Assembly (NCBI RefSeq): GCF_035046485.1
Contig: NC_085137.1
Coordinates: 477,735,396-477,799,395, forward strand
Reading direction: 5' to 3'
Length of the DNA: 64,000 bases
Source of the DNA: Aedes albopictus
Taxonomy: Eukaryota; Arthropoda; Insecta; Diptera; Culicidae
Shown: piece after piece, positions 33,966 through 44,639 of the stretch
Layout of the letters: the number at the start of each line of letters is the position of its first letter
Numbering within the stretch: the stretch's first letter is position 1
Notes under the pieces: model-generated
What the model was told of the DNA's origin: nothing
Database searches by the model: none
What the model saw: only the letters and a program-made list of their open reading frames with translations
Made by a program: the position numbers and the translations under genes

Positions 33966-36823
33966 ACAGCAGCTTTTCGGTGTACTACCAGAACGTAAGA
34001 GGTTTACGTACCAAAATCATTCAGTTACGTTTGATGCTAGCCAGCAGTGATTATGATGTGGTAGTCTTCACGGAAACATGGCTGCGAGAGGATATCAACA
34101 GCGCGGAAATTTCGTCTGAGTACACGGTGTTTCGATGTGATCGTAGTGCATTAACCAGCCAACATATTCGGGGCGGTGGCGTATTGATTGCTGTTAAAAA
34201 TTGCTTTCGTTGTGAGGCTGTTGCATTGGCGAATTGCGAAAGTCTCGAGCAAACCGCAGTCTGTGTGAAGTCGGAATCCCGTTCGCTTTACATAATATCA
34301 GTCTACCTTCCTCCTGGCTCAAATGTTGATCTTTATGCTGCCCATTCCCATGCTGTTCAGCACATCACCAGTCAAGCTTCAGATGCCGACATTATCCTGT
34401 CTCTGGGTGACTTCAATCTTAGCAAACTACATTGGCAAATCGACGACGAGATTAATGGATACATTCCCTCAAACATGACTTCCGACCGCGAAAGATGTCT
34501 CGTTGAATCCGTGTTTGCTTCCGGCCTTCGTCAAATCAACAGTTTCGTGAACGCGAATGGTGCACTACTGGATCTCGCGTTTGTTAGTCTACCAGAGCAA
34601 GTAGATATTGTTGTCCCACCTTCAGCAGTATTGCCTATAGATAGTCATCATATACCGTTCGTCCTTCTCATTGATCTAAGCGTTGATAATTTGGATTCCC
34701 ACGTGATCCTCTCCGACCAATCAACCTACGATTACAAATCGTGTGACTATACTAGATTAAAAGCAGCGCTTGCCGATATTGATTGGGACAGCCTTCTGCG
34801 ATTCGGTACCGTCGATGATGCACTCTCTGCCTTCTACAACAAACTCTCTGCTGTCTGAAACACTTATGTGCCGCGTAAGAAACGATCGTTCTCCTCAACG
34901 TTTAGCAAACCATGGTGGACACCCGAGCTGCGAAACCTTCGTAACACCCTAAGGAAAGCGCGACATCGTTTCTTTCTCACGAAATCAGAAAACGATAGGG
35001 CCACCCTTCGTGAGGCAGAATCAACGTACAAATCTGTTCTGTTGTCCACACACGAATCCTATATAGCCGAGATCCAGTCCAGTTTAAAACAGAACCCATC
35101 ACAATTCTGGAACTTCGTAAGGAAACAAAAATCATCTGCTCGTATTCCTTGCAATGTCAATTACAATGGAACCCAAGCCAGTTCCAATTCAGAAGCGGCT
35201 AATCTCTTCTCTCGGTTTTTCGAAAGTGTGTTCAGCAAGGTGTCACCAGTGCCCCGTGAAGACTGCTTCGCTCACATTCCTTCGTATGACATCAACCTAC
35301 CTACTATACAGTTTTCGCCAAACGAAGTGATGCTGGCCATCGACGATCTCGACTCTAAGAAAGGAGCCGGCACGGACGGTATTCCTCCTCTGTTCCTGAA
35401 GAACTGTTCGGCAGAATTATCAGCTCCTATAGCCATTCTCTTCAATAGTTCCCTACGTGAAAGTACATTCCCATTAGCGTGGAAAACTGCCTCCATCGTA
35501 CCAATTCATAAGTCCGGGAATATCAACCGTGTGAATAATTATCGTGGTGTTTCCATACTATGTTGCTTGAGTAAACTATTCGAGAAACTGATGCATAATA
35601 TCATCTACAATATCGCAGCACCTATAATTTCGGACTCGCAGCACGGTTTCATGAGGCATCGCTCAACAACTACTAATTTGATGTGCTATGTTTCTACGCT
35701 ATCACGGGAAGTGGAAAGGAGAAGGCAAGTCGACGCAATTTACGTTGATTTTGCAAAGGCATTCGACACCGTACCCCACAACCTGGTAGTCGATAAGCTC
35801 AAACATATTGGCTTCCCGGCTTGGTTTACAAAATGGACTTCCTCCTACCTATCCGGTCGCACCTCATACGTTGTGGTCAATTCAGCACGCTCTAGAACCT
35901 TCTGGGTTACATCTGGAGTGCCCCAAGGCAGCGTACTTGGTCCGCTATTATTCAACATTTTTGTAAACGATCTGAACCTGGTCCTCTCGTCGGTCAAGCT
36001 GTCTTTCGCCGATGACCTGAAATTCTTTCGCGTTATAGAGACTTCGAATGATTGCACCGCTCTACAAGAGGATATCAACACAATGTTAATGTGGTGTAAC
36101 AACAATGGAATGTTCGTCAACGGCCAGAAATGCAAGGTTCTCTCCTTTTCCCGTTCGAAGGATCCTATGCATCATCAGTACACCCTGGAGGATCAACCAC
36201 TACAACGTGTTACGTCAATATGCGACCTGGGAGTCACTATCGATACCAAGCTCACGTTTAATGAACATGTTGGGATAACTACTGCCAAAGCATTCTCGGT
36301 TCTAGGGTTCATTCGTCGTCACGCTTCAAACTTTACTGACGTATATGCCCTGAAGTCGCTCTACTGTTGTTTGGTGCGAAGTATCCTGGAGTACGCTGCT
36401 CCTATTTGGATCCCGTACTATGCAACGCACATACTTTCGATCGAACGTGTGCAAAAAAAGTTTGTGCGATTTGCATTAAGGCTGCTTCCCTGGAATGACC
36501 CAATTAATCTTCCCGCCTATTCCGAACGGTGTAAATTAATAGACCTAGAACCACTGACTACTAGACGTACTAAGCTGCAGCGCTTGTTCATCTTCGACGT
36601 CATTCAAGGAACAATTGACTGCCCTGCGCTTCTGCAACAGATATCGTTCAACGTTCCCCCTCGAAGTTTGCGGTTTGCCAGCTTACTATCTGTTCCGTAT
36701 CATCGCTCAAACTACGGCTACAACAACCCACTCGACTCATGCATTCGAGCATTTAATGATGTTTCAAACGTATACGACTTCAACACTACGAAAGCTGTTT
36801 TTAAAACACGGATTAGTCAATAG
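33872..36823 (+). pseudogene. ORF2 (endonuclease-reverse transcriptase) of the CR1-like element, one in-frame stop
   Basis: The frame is open from 33335, but its first in-frame ATG is at 33872, just ahead of the apurinic-like endonuclease. Its motifs are QNVRG (about 33988), TETW (about 34070), GDFN (about 34407) and the DSHH variant of the SDH site (about 34640). The RT follows: GAGTDGIPPLFLKN (about 35366), FAKAFDTVPHN (box A, about 35752), GVPQGSVLGPLLFN (about 35918) and FADDLKFFR (catalytic box, 36005). The thumb continues to TAG near 36821. A TGA at 34856-34858 separates endonuclease from RT in an otherwise continuous frame, with no other stop or shift in about 2.9 kb, so the copy is young. 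The enzyme nicks the target and primes cDNA synthesis from it. There is no RNase H domain, as is usual in CR1-type elements. Confidence 0.9.
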
Positions 36824-37383
36824 TTTAGTTTTTAAGATACATTACATTAAGTACAGTCTGTACGGTTTGACTATCGAAGACGGTGTAATAAATAAATAAA
36901 TTAATTTACAAAACTGTAGATAACTTTTGAAAGAAGAAAAAGACATCTCTAGTTTTTTGATATGTTATGTATAAATGTCCCAACTTTCAATTGATGCAAA
37001 AATTTTGAAAATCGGTGGTTGCCCTCATGGTGAAAAAAATGTTTTGGTATAAAAATCCAAGATGGCGGCCAAAATCAATATGGCCGACCCAATTTTTTAT
37101 TATTGTAAATAGTAGCTCTATCTTTCCTCTTTTCAACAACATTTCGTTTTGAGGTGGTTTTCGGTGAAACTTTTGAGTTATAACGGTTTTAGTGAGCCAC
37201 CATTTGACTAAAATCGAGGGGTCTGCAAAAATTGTTGTGGCTCTAACTAACGGGGGGTCCATCAATTTGAGTAACCAAATGCATTTTTCTTACTTTTTAG
37301 GCGAGGGCTTTCAGAAAATCGGCACCTTAAACATTTTTGAAGGCAAGGTGTAAATAGTGGGCCAGTCTCAGCGAGAATTACCC

Positions 37384-38560
37384 AGGTCTGAAACTTTTTG
37401 CTTCTTCGTACGGCGCACGACCCACTTTCGGAAAAAAAAACTTAAACAGTTATATCTCGCCAGGATGTGGGAATATACCCTGTAGCAAAACTGCAAACAA
37501 GTAGTTGTTTAAAAAATGGTTGCAATGATCAAATCCCTTCTGAAGCAAAATAGGATAAATCCCATCTGCCCCAGGAGATTTGAAAGGAGCAAAGCTATTA
37601 AGTGCCCACTCAATCGATTCTAAAGTTATGATACTCCAAGCCGAAGCTAAAGAATCATAACTACAAGAAAAGACATCAAGTTTATTCGAAGATTTTTTTT
37701 TAAATTTTTATTTATGTGTATTTTAACTTAAATGCTAATTTTACACTCATTATCCGAAGATGTAATATCCACACATCCAGGGAAATATGTGCTGAATAAG
37801 TATTCCAGAACTTCCTCATCAGAGGAAGTCAGATCGCCATTTGGCAAACGAGGGTCGTTCACTCGGATATCCTTAGATTTCGCATGGATTTTGTTTAACA
37901 ACTTCACTCAAACTGGAAACATTTGTTCAAAGGTTTTTCCAGCCGGATCGTTCAGCAGACCGGAGAGCTTTATTGTAGGCCTAGCCGACCTGAAAGTCTC
38001 CGAACCAGCCAAACGTCGTCTGTTCCAACTCTTTCTACATTGTTCTACATCGTTATATCTAACACTTCCTCTCTAGCAGATACAGATGGTATGGTGAGCA
38101 CTGCCAACAATTAGCAGAAGGCCTTTTGAAGTGTAGTATGCGATGACTTGTTTGAAAGCATCCGTAGGGGATGGTTCATCATGCGGTAAATACACTGAAC
38201 AATAGACGTATTTCATGTTGAGGTTTCCAACAGATACATCAATTGTGATAGCACATACATCTCTGGTGGTTAGTTCAGAAATGAGTGTAGTAAAAAAAGC
38301 GTAGTTGACAAGCACACAGGCTCGAGGCATGACCCGCGAGTTTGCCATTTCATGTTTACTGATAGTAGCAAACAACGGTTTCACAAGGTTTCCTAGATAG
38401 AAATTCTCCTTATGAAAGTAAAGTTCATGGACCAAGGTCACTTGGGCTGTACCATTTTGCACAAGTCTGCAAAGATTTATCGTTGCTGTCCCTATATTTT
38501 CAAGAATGATCTAAGCTATGCTAACCGTAGCCACTACCCAAACTAGGCAAGATTAAACTT
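37384..38560 (-). pseudogene. Jockey-type endonuclease-RT, 5' fragment
   Basis: Read on the minus strand from about 38560: TINLCRLVQNGTAQVTL, then the endonuclease with RACVLVN, YVYCSVYLPHDEPSPTDAF (about 38205) and LLLIVGS, then the linker with PAIKLSGLLNDPAGKTFEQ, DPRLPNGDLTSSDEEVL and YFPGCVDI (about 37990-37760). Next come the RT start FKSPGADGIYPILLQ (about 37600) and EEAKSFRP (37384-37408). Stops, the shortened endonuclease and shifts show decay. The reading continues at 30623 on the other side of the foldback element, so both pieces are one original element of minus orientation. Confidence 0.85.
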
Positions 38561-38835
38561 TAACCTTTATGTGGCCGACAGAGTACCCGGGTACCCAGCT
38601 CCCATTTAAAATACATGGTGTAGATAAAAGCAAAAAGTTTGTCGGACACATAACGGTTAATACAAGCTTGTGTCACTGAGTCAGCAGCTTTGGAATATTT
38701 TTCTTCAAACACCGTCAGTCAGTTTGCCAATCGCGACGAAAAAGTTTAGTTGTTTCTTTTATTGGCATTTTCGATGAGTTGCTTGCACCGAACAGGGCAG
38801 ACGAACGAATAATCAGCCTCACGGGAATGAGTGAT

Positions 38836-39276
38836 CAGTGATGGAATTACTCTCATCATGAAGCAATTCGCGAGTGAATAGTCAATACAACGCTTACTCA
38901 CGATTCCGAGAGTAAACAGTGTGTGAGTTCATTCACACCCGCCTGTTTCGTGAGTAAGAAGCAAAACAAGAACAGATACACTCATGAGTTTTTATTCGTG
39001 AAGAACTAGTGGAGGTGCGGGAAGTGCATTTTATTGTGGTTTTAATAGCAAATTTAGTGATTATCCAACATAAACTAATGCATTATGCTTCATTGTTCTT
39101 GAAAAGCAGCACTGCCAGTCGTTAAAATGCGCTTTTCATCAAAATGGAAAAAACTCACGAAGCTTCGTGAATCACATGCGAGTGCTTGCCAGCTTCGTTT
39201 ACTCACGAATAAAGAAGTGCGAGTTTGTTTTGGTTTGTGTCTGCTCAACTGCAATCTTCATCGTTTTTCATCTCTG
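38836..39276. mobile_element. Diverged copy of the hAT-type element
   Basis: Starts CAGTGATGGAAT and ends TTTTCATCTCTG; co-linear with 2454-2928 through GAGAGTAA, AAGAAGCAAAACAA, ACTCATGA and TTTTTATTCG words. The flanking 8-mers (TGAGTGAT, CCCAATAT) do not match, so this is an old or rearranged copy. It carries the same ACTCACGA/TCGCGAGTG motif load. Confidence 0.75.
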
Positions 39277-42200
39277 CCCAATATCGACGAAAAGGTGTCA
39301 ATGACTGTGATCTCTAACATGACCGATAGTCTCTGGTAGCCACCAAGCCCGTCATAATCATAGCAATTGAAAGCGAATTTCAAAAAGAGAAAAGTAGAAC
39401 AATATGATGACTATTGTTAAAAATGAGAAGGACTACATGAACGAATAAGTAAAAGTATGAATGATTTGTTATGTAATCCAGGAGGTGATTTTCGTTCTGT
39501 GTATCTATTTTCTTGATTCATAAAAGCAGATACTGAACTGTAGAATAAACCATCAGCCTTATATTATTATGGCCTCTCGCAATTCTTTCCTTTGTCCATC
39601 ATTCTTTTTCGCCAATTTTCTACTATCAGAATCGCACAAACATGAAACGCTTATCGTAGGTCATAAATTGTATTTCTAACTGGCACGAGACGATCAACTC
39701 TCGAAGATTGGAGTTAAGAGAATTGGTAAGCCGTTTGTTGCCGTGCAGCTGAAATGTTGAAAGTTTCGTTGCTTTCATGACCGGCTCGTTTCCTGCAGTC
39801 ACATTCTCAACTTGGCACAAGTTGTCCTAGGTAGGTTTGTGAATCCGTAAAAGTTTTCGTTTAATTTTGCGATTCATCAGTTTTATGCAGTCACCTTTTA
39901 ACTCGCGATGAAAGTTAGAATTTCTGATTTGAGTATCGTGATGAAACAATAACCAAACCAAATTCAAAGTCAACGCTTCAAAATGCCCCGGTGTTTACGA
40001 ATTCTGGGAGTGTCAATCAGTCCGGGAGCAAATTTATAGGATTGTGAATTGCAATTGTGAACATTGGATCGTTATTTTTGGCACCAATTTAATAAAACTT
40101 ATTATAGTATTTAATGGGCTTAATTTGCGAGAAACTACTAAACTGAATTAAAATAGATTCAATTCTTAACCCTGGTGTCTGAACTAGGACATAGTATAAC
40201 TTCTAAGCTAAGTATACAATTATAAAATGTAAGCTTTTTTGGAAGTTTATAAACCTTGTATTCTCCTACCTTGCGGCAGGCACAATGGCACAATACCTAC
40301 GGAAGTTGGGGAAATTTCCATTCAATACGAGAAGACCATGAACCGCATTGGAAATCAAACCAGATATTTCCAACGTTTACTTTAACTTCATGAGTCGAAG
40401 CTGATCGCCCATTTGATGAATTGCAATTCCTAATTATCGTTTTGTCATCAAAATGCAATTTGGGTAGGTATCCAATACTCAAGAATACATCACCACCTAA
40501 CAACTTACCAAGCTGACACGTGTCTCCAACCGGCAAACCGGCAACAACTCCCCAGTGGGTGAAAGGACCTGCACTCATCAACCCCTGTTTAATCGCTGTT
40601 AACAGGCAGCTTCGGGCCGTGACTAAACTTTAGTCGCCAGGTTATCTCACCTCAACTCTAGTGTTGTTCACGGCAAAGAGCGAACCCGAGATAACACACG
40701 CGATACCGAAGTGCTGCATCAAATTAGCAGCACTCCACAATGATTAGGCCGGTGGTGGTGGCTGGCAAGGCAGATTTATCTCGAAGCCTGGTCACCGCCG
40801 CGCCGTCGCATGGAATATACTTAATGATCTCAGTAATGAGTGGCGGTAAATTTAGAATCATCCAAGAACTGTGAACGGACGGGCGGACGACGGTAATCGG
40901 GTCCAACTCGGCAGAGCGATTCGATAATAAAGCGATAAAATGTGCATCGCAAATGAGGAGTTCAACATCTGTTCCGGCGGAATCGTGATGTACGATTTGT
41001 TTCTACCTGGTTCTTATGTAATTATGGCCGTGTGTCTGGTAATTGAATCGGCAGAAATGCGCTCGTGCGATGTTTAAATGCCTTGCCGTAGGTTGCAATT
41101 GTTGTCTGGTCGCGGTGCGTAGTGATATGTTTTATCAAGTTAAGTTAGGGGAACTTCCCGAGCAACTTTGTAATAAATATAATTGCTAATTAGCCACTGT
41201 ATCACATGTAAAGTACATTGCTTTAATACATCGTCACATTCTACATACAAGAAAAATTCAACTTACATGTACGAATATGACGCGTTGGATTTCTAATGTA
41301 CCACACGAAGTATCATAATGATGATGCACGTCAAACTGAACCTGAATCTCAGAGTTTAGTTGATTTAAGAGATTCCACCGAAATATGAACATTATTGGAA
41401 GGACCATTGAAAGAAAAATACATGATAAATACTAACCTTTCCTACAAACGCCATTGGAGTTCGAGTATGTTTCCATTAAAAGTTCCGACTAGTGTGGCCT
41501 TAGACGGGAAGTTGATGACGTAATCATTTTCGTGATCGCTTGTGCTGAAGTTCTCCGTGTTGTTAAGGGGTTCATCGAGGTACTGCTTTCACCTTTCAAT
41601 CGCCTTACGCCTGCCCGTTTAAAGGTTTTCGTTCATATTCCTGAACTCATTCCCATCACCAAGTTTATAACGAAACATCATGAAACAAAGAACGCGGAAA
41701 CCCCATTCTTTGGTTTTCTGATGCTGCGTGAAGTTTTTAAGGTTCACACTGCGACACAGACTTATGGCTATGAGTTTTTATAATATCAAGTAGGTATCCA
41801 TTTGAATTCCAAAATAGGTTAGACTCAATAAGGATTTGAAGATCCTATTCACATTTTTAGAGATATTGAATGTTTGATTAACGTGAAAATCACGTTACAA
41901 AACCACGCAGTTACTAAAAACACTCACTAATTCATTAATTAACGAGTTGTTAAGATTCTAATTGCCGCATGTCGCAAAAACAACAAACTTGTTCTGGTGA
42001 ATAACTTAATTGCACCTGGCCACCAGCAAAACATCCGTCACCCGCGCATTTAATAATCTCGAGTGCTCTATTTAGCGGCAGTGGCCACAGTCATCATCCC
42101 GGCTCCTTCACCCTTGTCGCAATCTATATCTAATCGAACCAGTTTTCCGCCTTTAAATGCAAAACTGCTGCAATATGTAATGATCGGTCAGCCAACAGCT

Positions 42201-42620
42201 CGACGCGGCAGTTGCGGTCCCCTGACAAACGATGCGTGCAACTGTTAACCTTTGAGAGGCTGCTGGTTGTGCCAGGTGCCCGCACTAGATCTAATTCTGC
42301 CGCACCACCCGCAGAGATACTTTCTTTTCCTAATGTCACAATTATCCTATTAGCGGCCAGGCAGGCCGTTTCTGAATGCCATGCTGGCTGATCGATTCGC
42401 CCTGAAATGTGACACCCGGAAAACGCCGTTTGCCGGTCAGTGAGATATATCTAGTATTGAGCTGTATCAGTTACGAAGTAGTTTTTGCTGAACACTAAAG
42501 ACCGTGATTGTTTCAAACGGTTCTGACTTTGCTCAGTGTGACAATTGCATGTCAAATCGCCGTTTGTTTTATCATGATTCAGCAGGTTTCCTATTAGAGT
42601 TTTGAGGTGACGTTGTTAAA
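39277..42620. other. Repeat-poor stretch without recognised gene
   Basis: More than 3 kb in which I see no SINE, hairpin or transposon terminus and no convincing exon. About 42000-42420 is GC-richer and of balanced composition. The open minus frame at 40297-40581 contains LLGGDVFLSIG, faintly like BEL/Pao protease-region text, but the rest does not follow. Regulatory sequence for a gene outside the window is a fair guess. Confidence 0.35.
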
Positions 42621-43387
42621 AGGTGCTAACTGTAGCTACCATGGAAAATTATCCTCATCTAATACGGAAATTACCAACACAAATTATTCTACTTACACAA
42701 GGTTTTGAAACATTACCGAGTAATTTAGTTTCTTTTTCTTATCGTGTTCTTTTTGTTCTTCATATTCTTCTAATCAACCACTTCTGCAATCTGTTATCAC
42801 ATGGCAGGCACGTAGATCAGTTACATAGGGTAAACATTTATTTCGTCAAACGCGCTTATTCCTGTTTTATCAGGTGAAAAATTGCCAATAATTAAAAATT
42901 TTCCAACTTTCCAATGACTTATCAGATTGAAGCAAAAAGATGTAGACTATCAATAACCCCCTGCAGCAAAGGACATCGAATAATTACGCAAAATTTCACC
43001 TTTCAATTTTACTTCACTTACGATTTCACAATATAATTGTATGGATGCCAAAGCAGCAGCTAGCCGAATTGCTTTTCATCGCCGTTCAATTTTCACTTTG
43101 CCAGATTGCTCTGTGGCACTAAAAAGTTGCTCAACTATTGAAATATATTGTTTTTTCCCGTCAGTAAATTGTAAACAGCGTGTTGTCTTCTTTCCAGAGC
43201 AGATGCAGACAAATGTGTGCGTTGATTTTCTGCATACGAAACATCATAATTCACAACCACAGAGAAAGATTTCTTCGTTGCAACACAGACAAACAGACAT
43301 AACACTTCCGAAATTCCCTTCTACTACACTTTTAACGATCATTATAAATATTCATAGTTGTGCCACACTTAGATTTTTTTACAGTAT
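42621..43387. other. AT-rich stretch
   Basis: No gene. CACAGACAAACAGACATAAC at 43265-43284 recurs in inverted form at about 44396-44415, bracketing the TTCGGTAA-rich element and suggesting a larger inverted-repeat unit of about 1.15 kb. Confidence 0.35.
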
Positions 43388-44220
43388 CCGGTAATTTTTT
43401 ACCGTATTCTCAACAGCTGAACGTTCGGTAATCAGTTCGGTAATCCAAACTGGTACCGAACGTCCGGTAAATAGAATTTTCGAAAAGCTGTCAAAAATTA
43501 CCGAATTTCTCCGGTAGTGCTTATTCCTAAATTACCGTAGAGTTAGGTAGTTTTTCAATTCCTATTGGATATTTTTACAGCTTTTCGGTATCTATGAAAA
43601 TGAAAGATGCAGGGCAGAGTTTATTTGTTTTTATTTACGGTAATTGTAGAAAAAGTTGTGTATCTCGGGATAAACAAGCTTCACCATTTTTTGCTCTAAT
43701 TTCCACTCGATCTGGTACATAGTATGAATGCGACGTGAATTTTCATCGTTTTGGAGTTGGAGAAGCTGCTAGCGGCTGAAATATTGTGTTGATAATTTTA
43801 ATAGAAAATGGCCAGACTCAATATTTGGATGCATACTTACACCGATTCAGCAAATATTATGCTTTGCCCGATAGTTACACCATCCTCAAGGAACTAGAAC
43901 TTTATCAAACAATATCTGAGCTTTAACATATGGAATCACAAATTCCATTTGCCACAACTTCACGTTTCGTAAACGTTTCTTTTCACTTTACTGATTGTTC
44001 GGTAATGTAGAGTGCGATATACGAACTGTTCGGTAGTTTTTCGTACAGTATACTGCATTTTTTAGTTTTTGCAGTACGTACGGTAATTTATTTGACAGGT
44101 AGGTATCAAATTACAAACTGTTCGGTAATCAAATCACCGAACTTTTGTAAAATAGTTGATTTTTACCGAACAACGGTATTTTTTTCGCTCTACCGAATTT
44201 TTCCGGTAAAAAAATTACCG
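43388..44220. mobile_element. Non-autonomous element packed with TTCGGTAA motifs
   Basis: The ends CCGGTAATTTTTTACCG and CGGTAAAAAAATTACCG are each palindromic and mutually complementary. At least ten copies of TTCGGTA or TACCGAA in both orientations cluster in the outer 150 bp on each side. The interior is non-coding. The motif clustering is typical of subterminal transposase sites; the superfamily is unknown. Confidence 0.7.
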
Positions 44221-44639
44221 AACAGCGAAATAAAAACTGAGTGTGTGGCTTTCACAACCAGAGGCGCGCGCATTGCTTTTCTTTGCGTTTGACGTATCAT
44301 ACTGAAGGGCCTTCTGTTGAAGATATTGAACAACGCAGCCTTTCGGGAAACATTTGTGATCTGAGCGATGAATTTTCACGAAAATTGTTCTAGCTGTTAT
44401 GTCTGTTTGTCTGTGATGCAGCTTTTCAATGTACTTCTTCCGGAGACTTCTTGGTACCAAAATGCGTTTAAGACTGTCCTCAGGATGCACAGGGTTTAGT
44501 CTGTTTTGGTTTCTGCAGCTGTTCCCTCGAATCTGTCGTCAGAAAGATGATAAGTTCGACTACACTTACGCTTGTTATTTCCCAGAAACCAGCATTCACT
44601 TTTTCAACGTACATCAAATCCCCATCAAAATCGCTTGAT

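Larger units (their letters stand above)
31111..36905 (+). mobile_element. CR1-like non-LTR retrotransposon, nearly intact
   Basis: The two-ORF organisation (32343-33383 and about 33872-36823) and a short AATA-repeat 3' tail (about 36888-36905) instead of poly(A) fit the CR1 group. The tail abuts the inner end of the right foldback arm. The 5' boundary lies somewhere between 31111 and 31590; part of this may be the original loop of the foldback element. The TA-flanked MITE at 31590-32094 lies in its leader region. Confidence 0.75.
30628..37383. mobile_element. Long terminal-inverted-repeat (foldback-type) element with AGGT duplication
   Basis: The outer ends are GGGTAATTCTCGCTGAG and its complement. 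The arms run 30628 to about 31110 and about 36906 to 37383, roughly 480 bp each, highly similar throughout (for example CAAGATGGCGGCC in both). AGGT lies directly outside both ends (30624-30627 and 37384-37387), and removing the element rejoins the Jockey RT reading at SFRP/ISLTS. The interior is filled by the CR1-like retrotransposon. No transposase is present. GRG-type ends with a 4-bp duplication recall Sola2 elements, but this is only a suggestion. Confidence 0.85.

Noticed and set aside
34856..34858. TGA as a programmed readthrough or selenocysteine codon
   Set aside because: No stem-loop or conserved context can be shown from one copy; a simple point mutation is the plainer explanation.
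40297..40581. BEL/Pao-like protease-region text (LLGGDVFLSIG)
   Set aside because: Only a short stretch is suggestive and the adjacent motifs do not follow; too weak to call.
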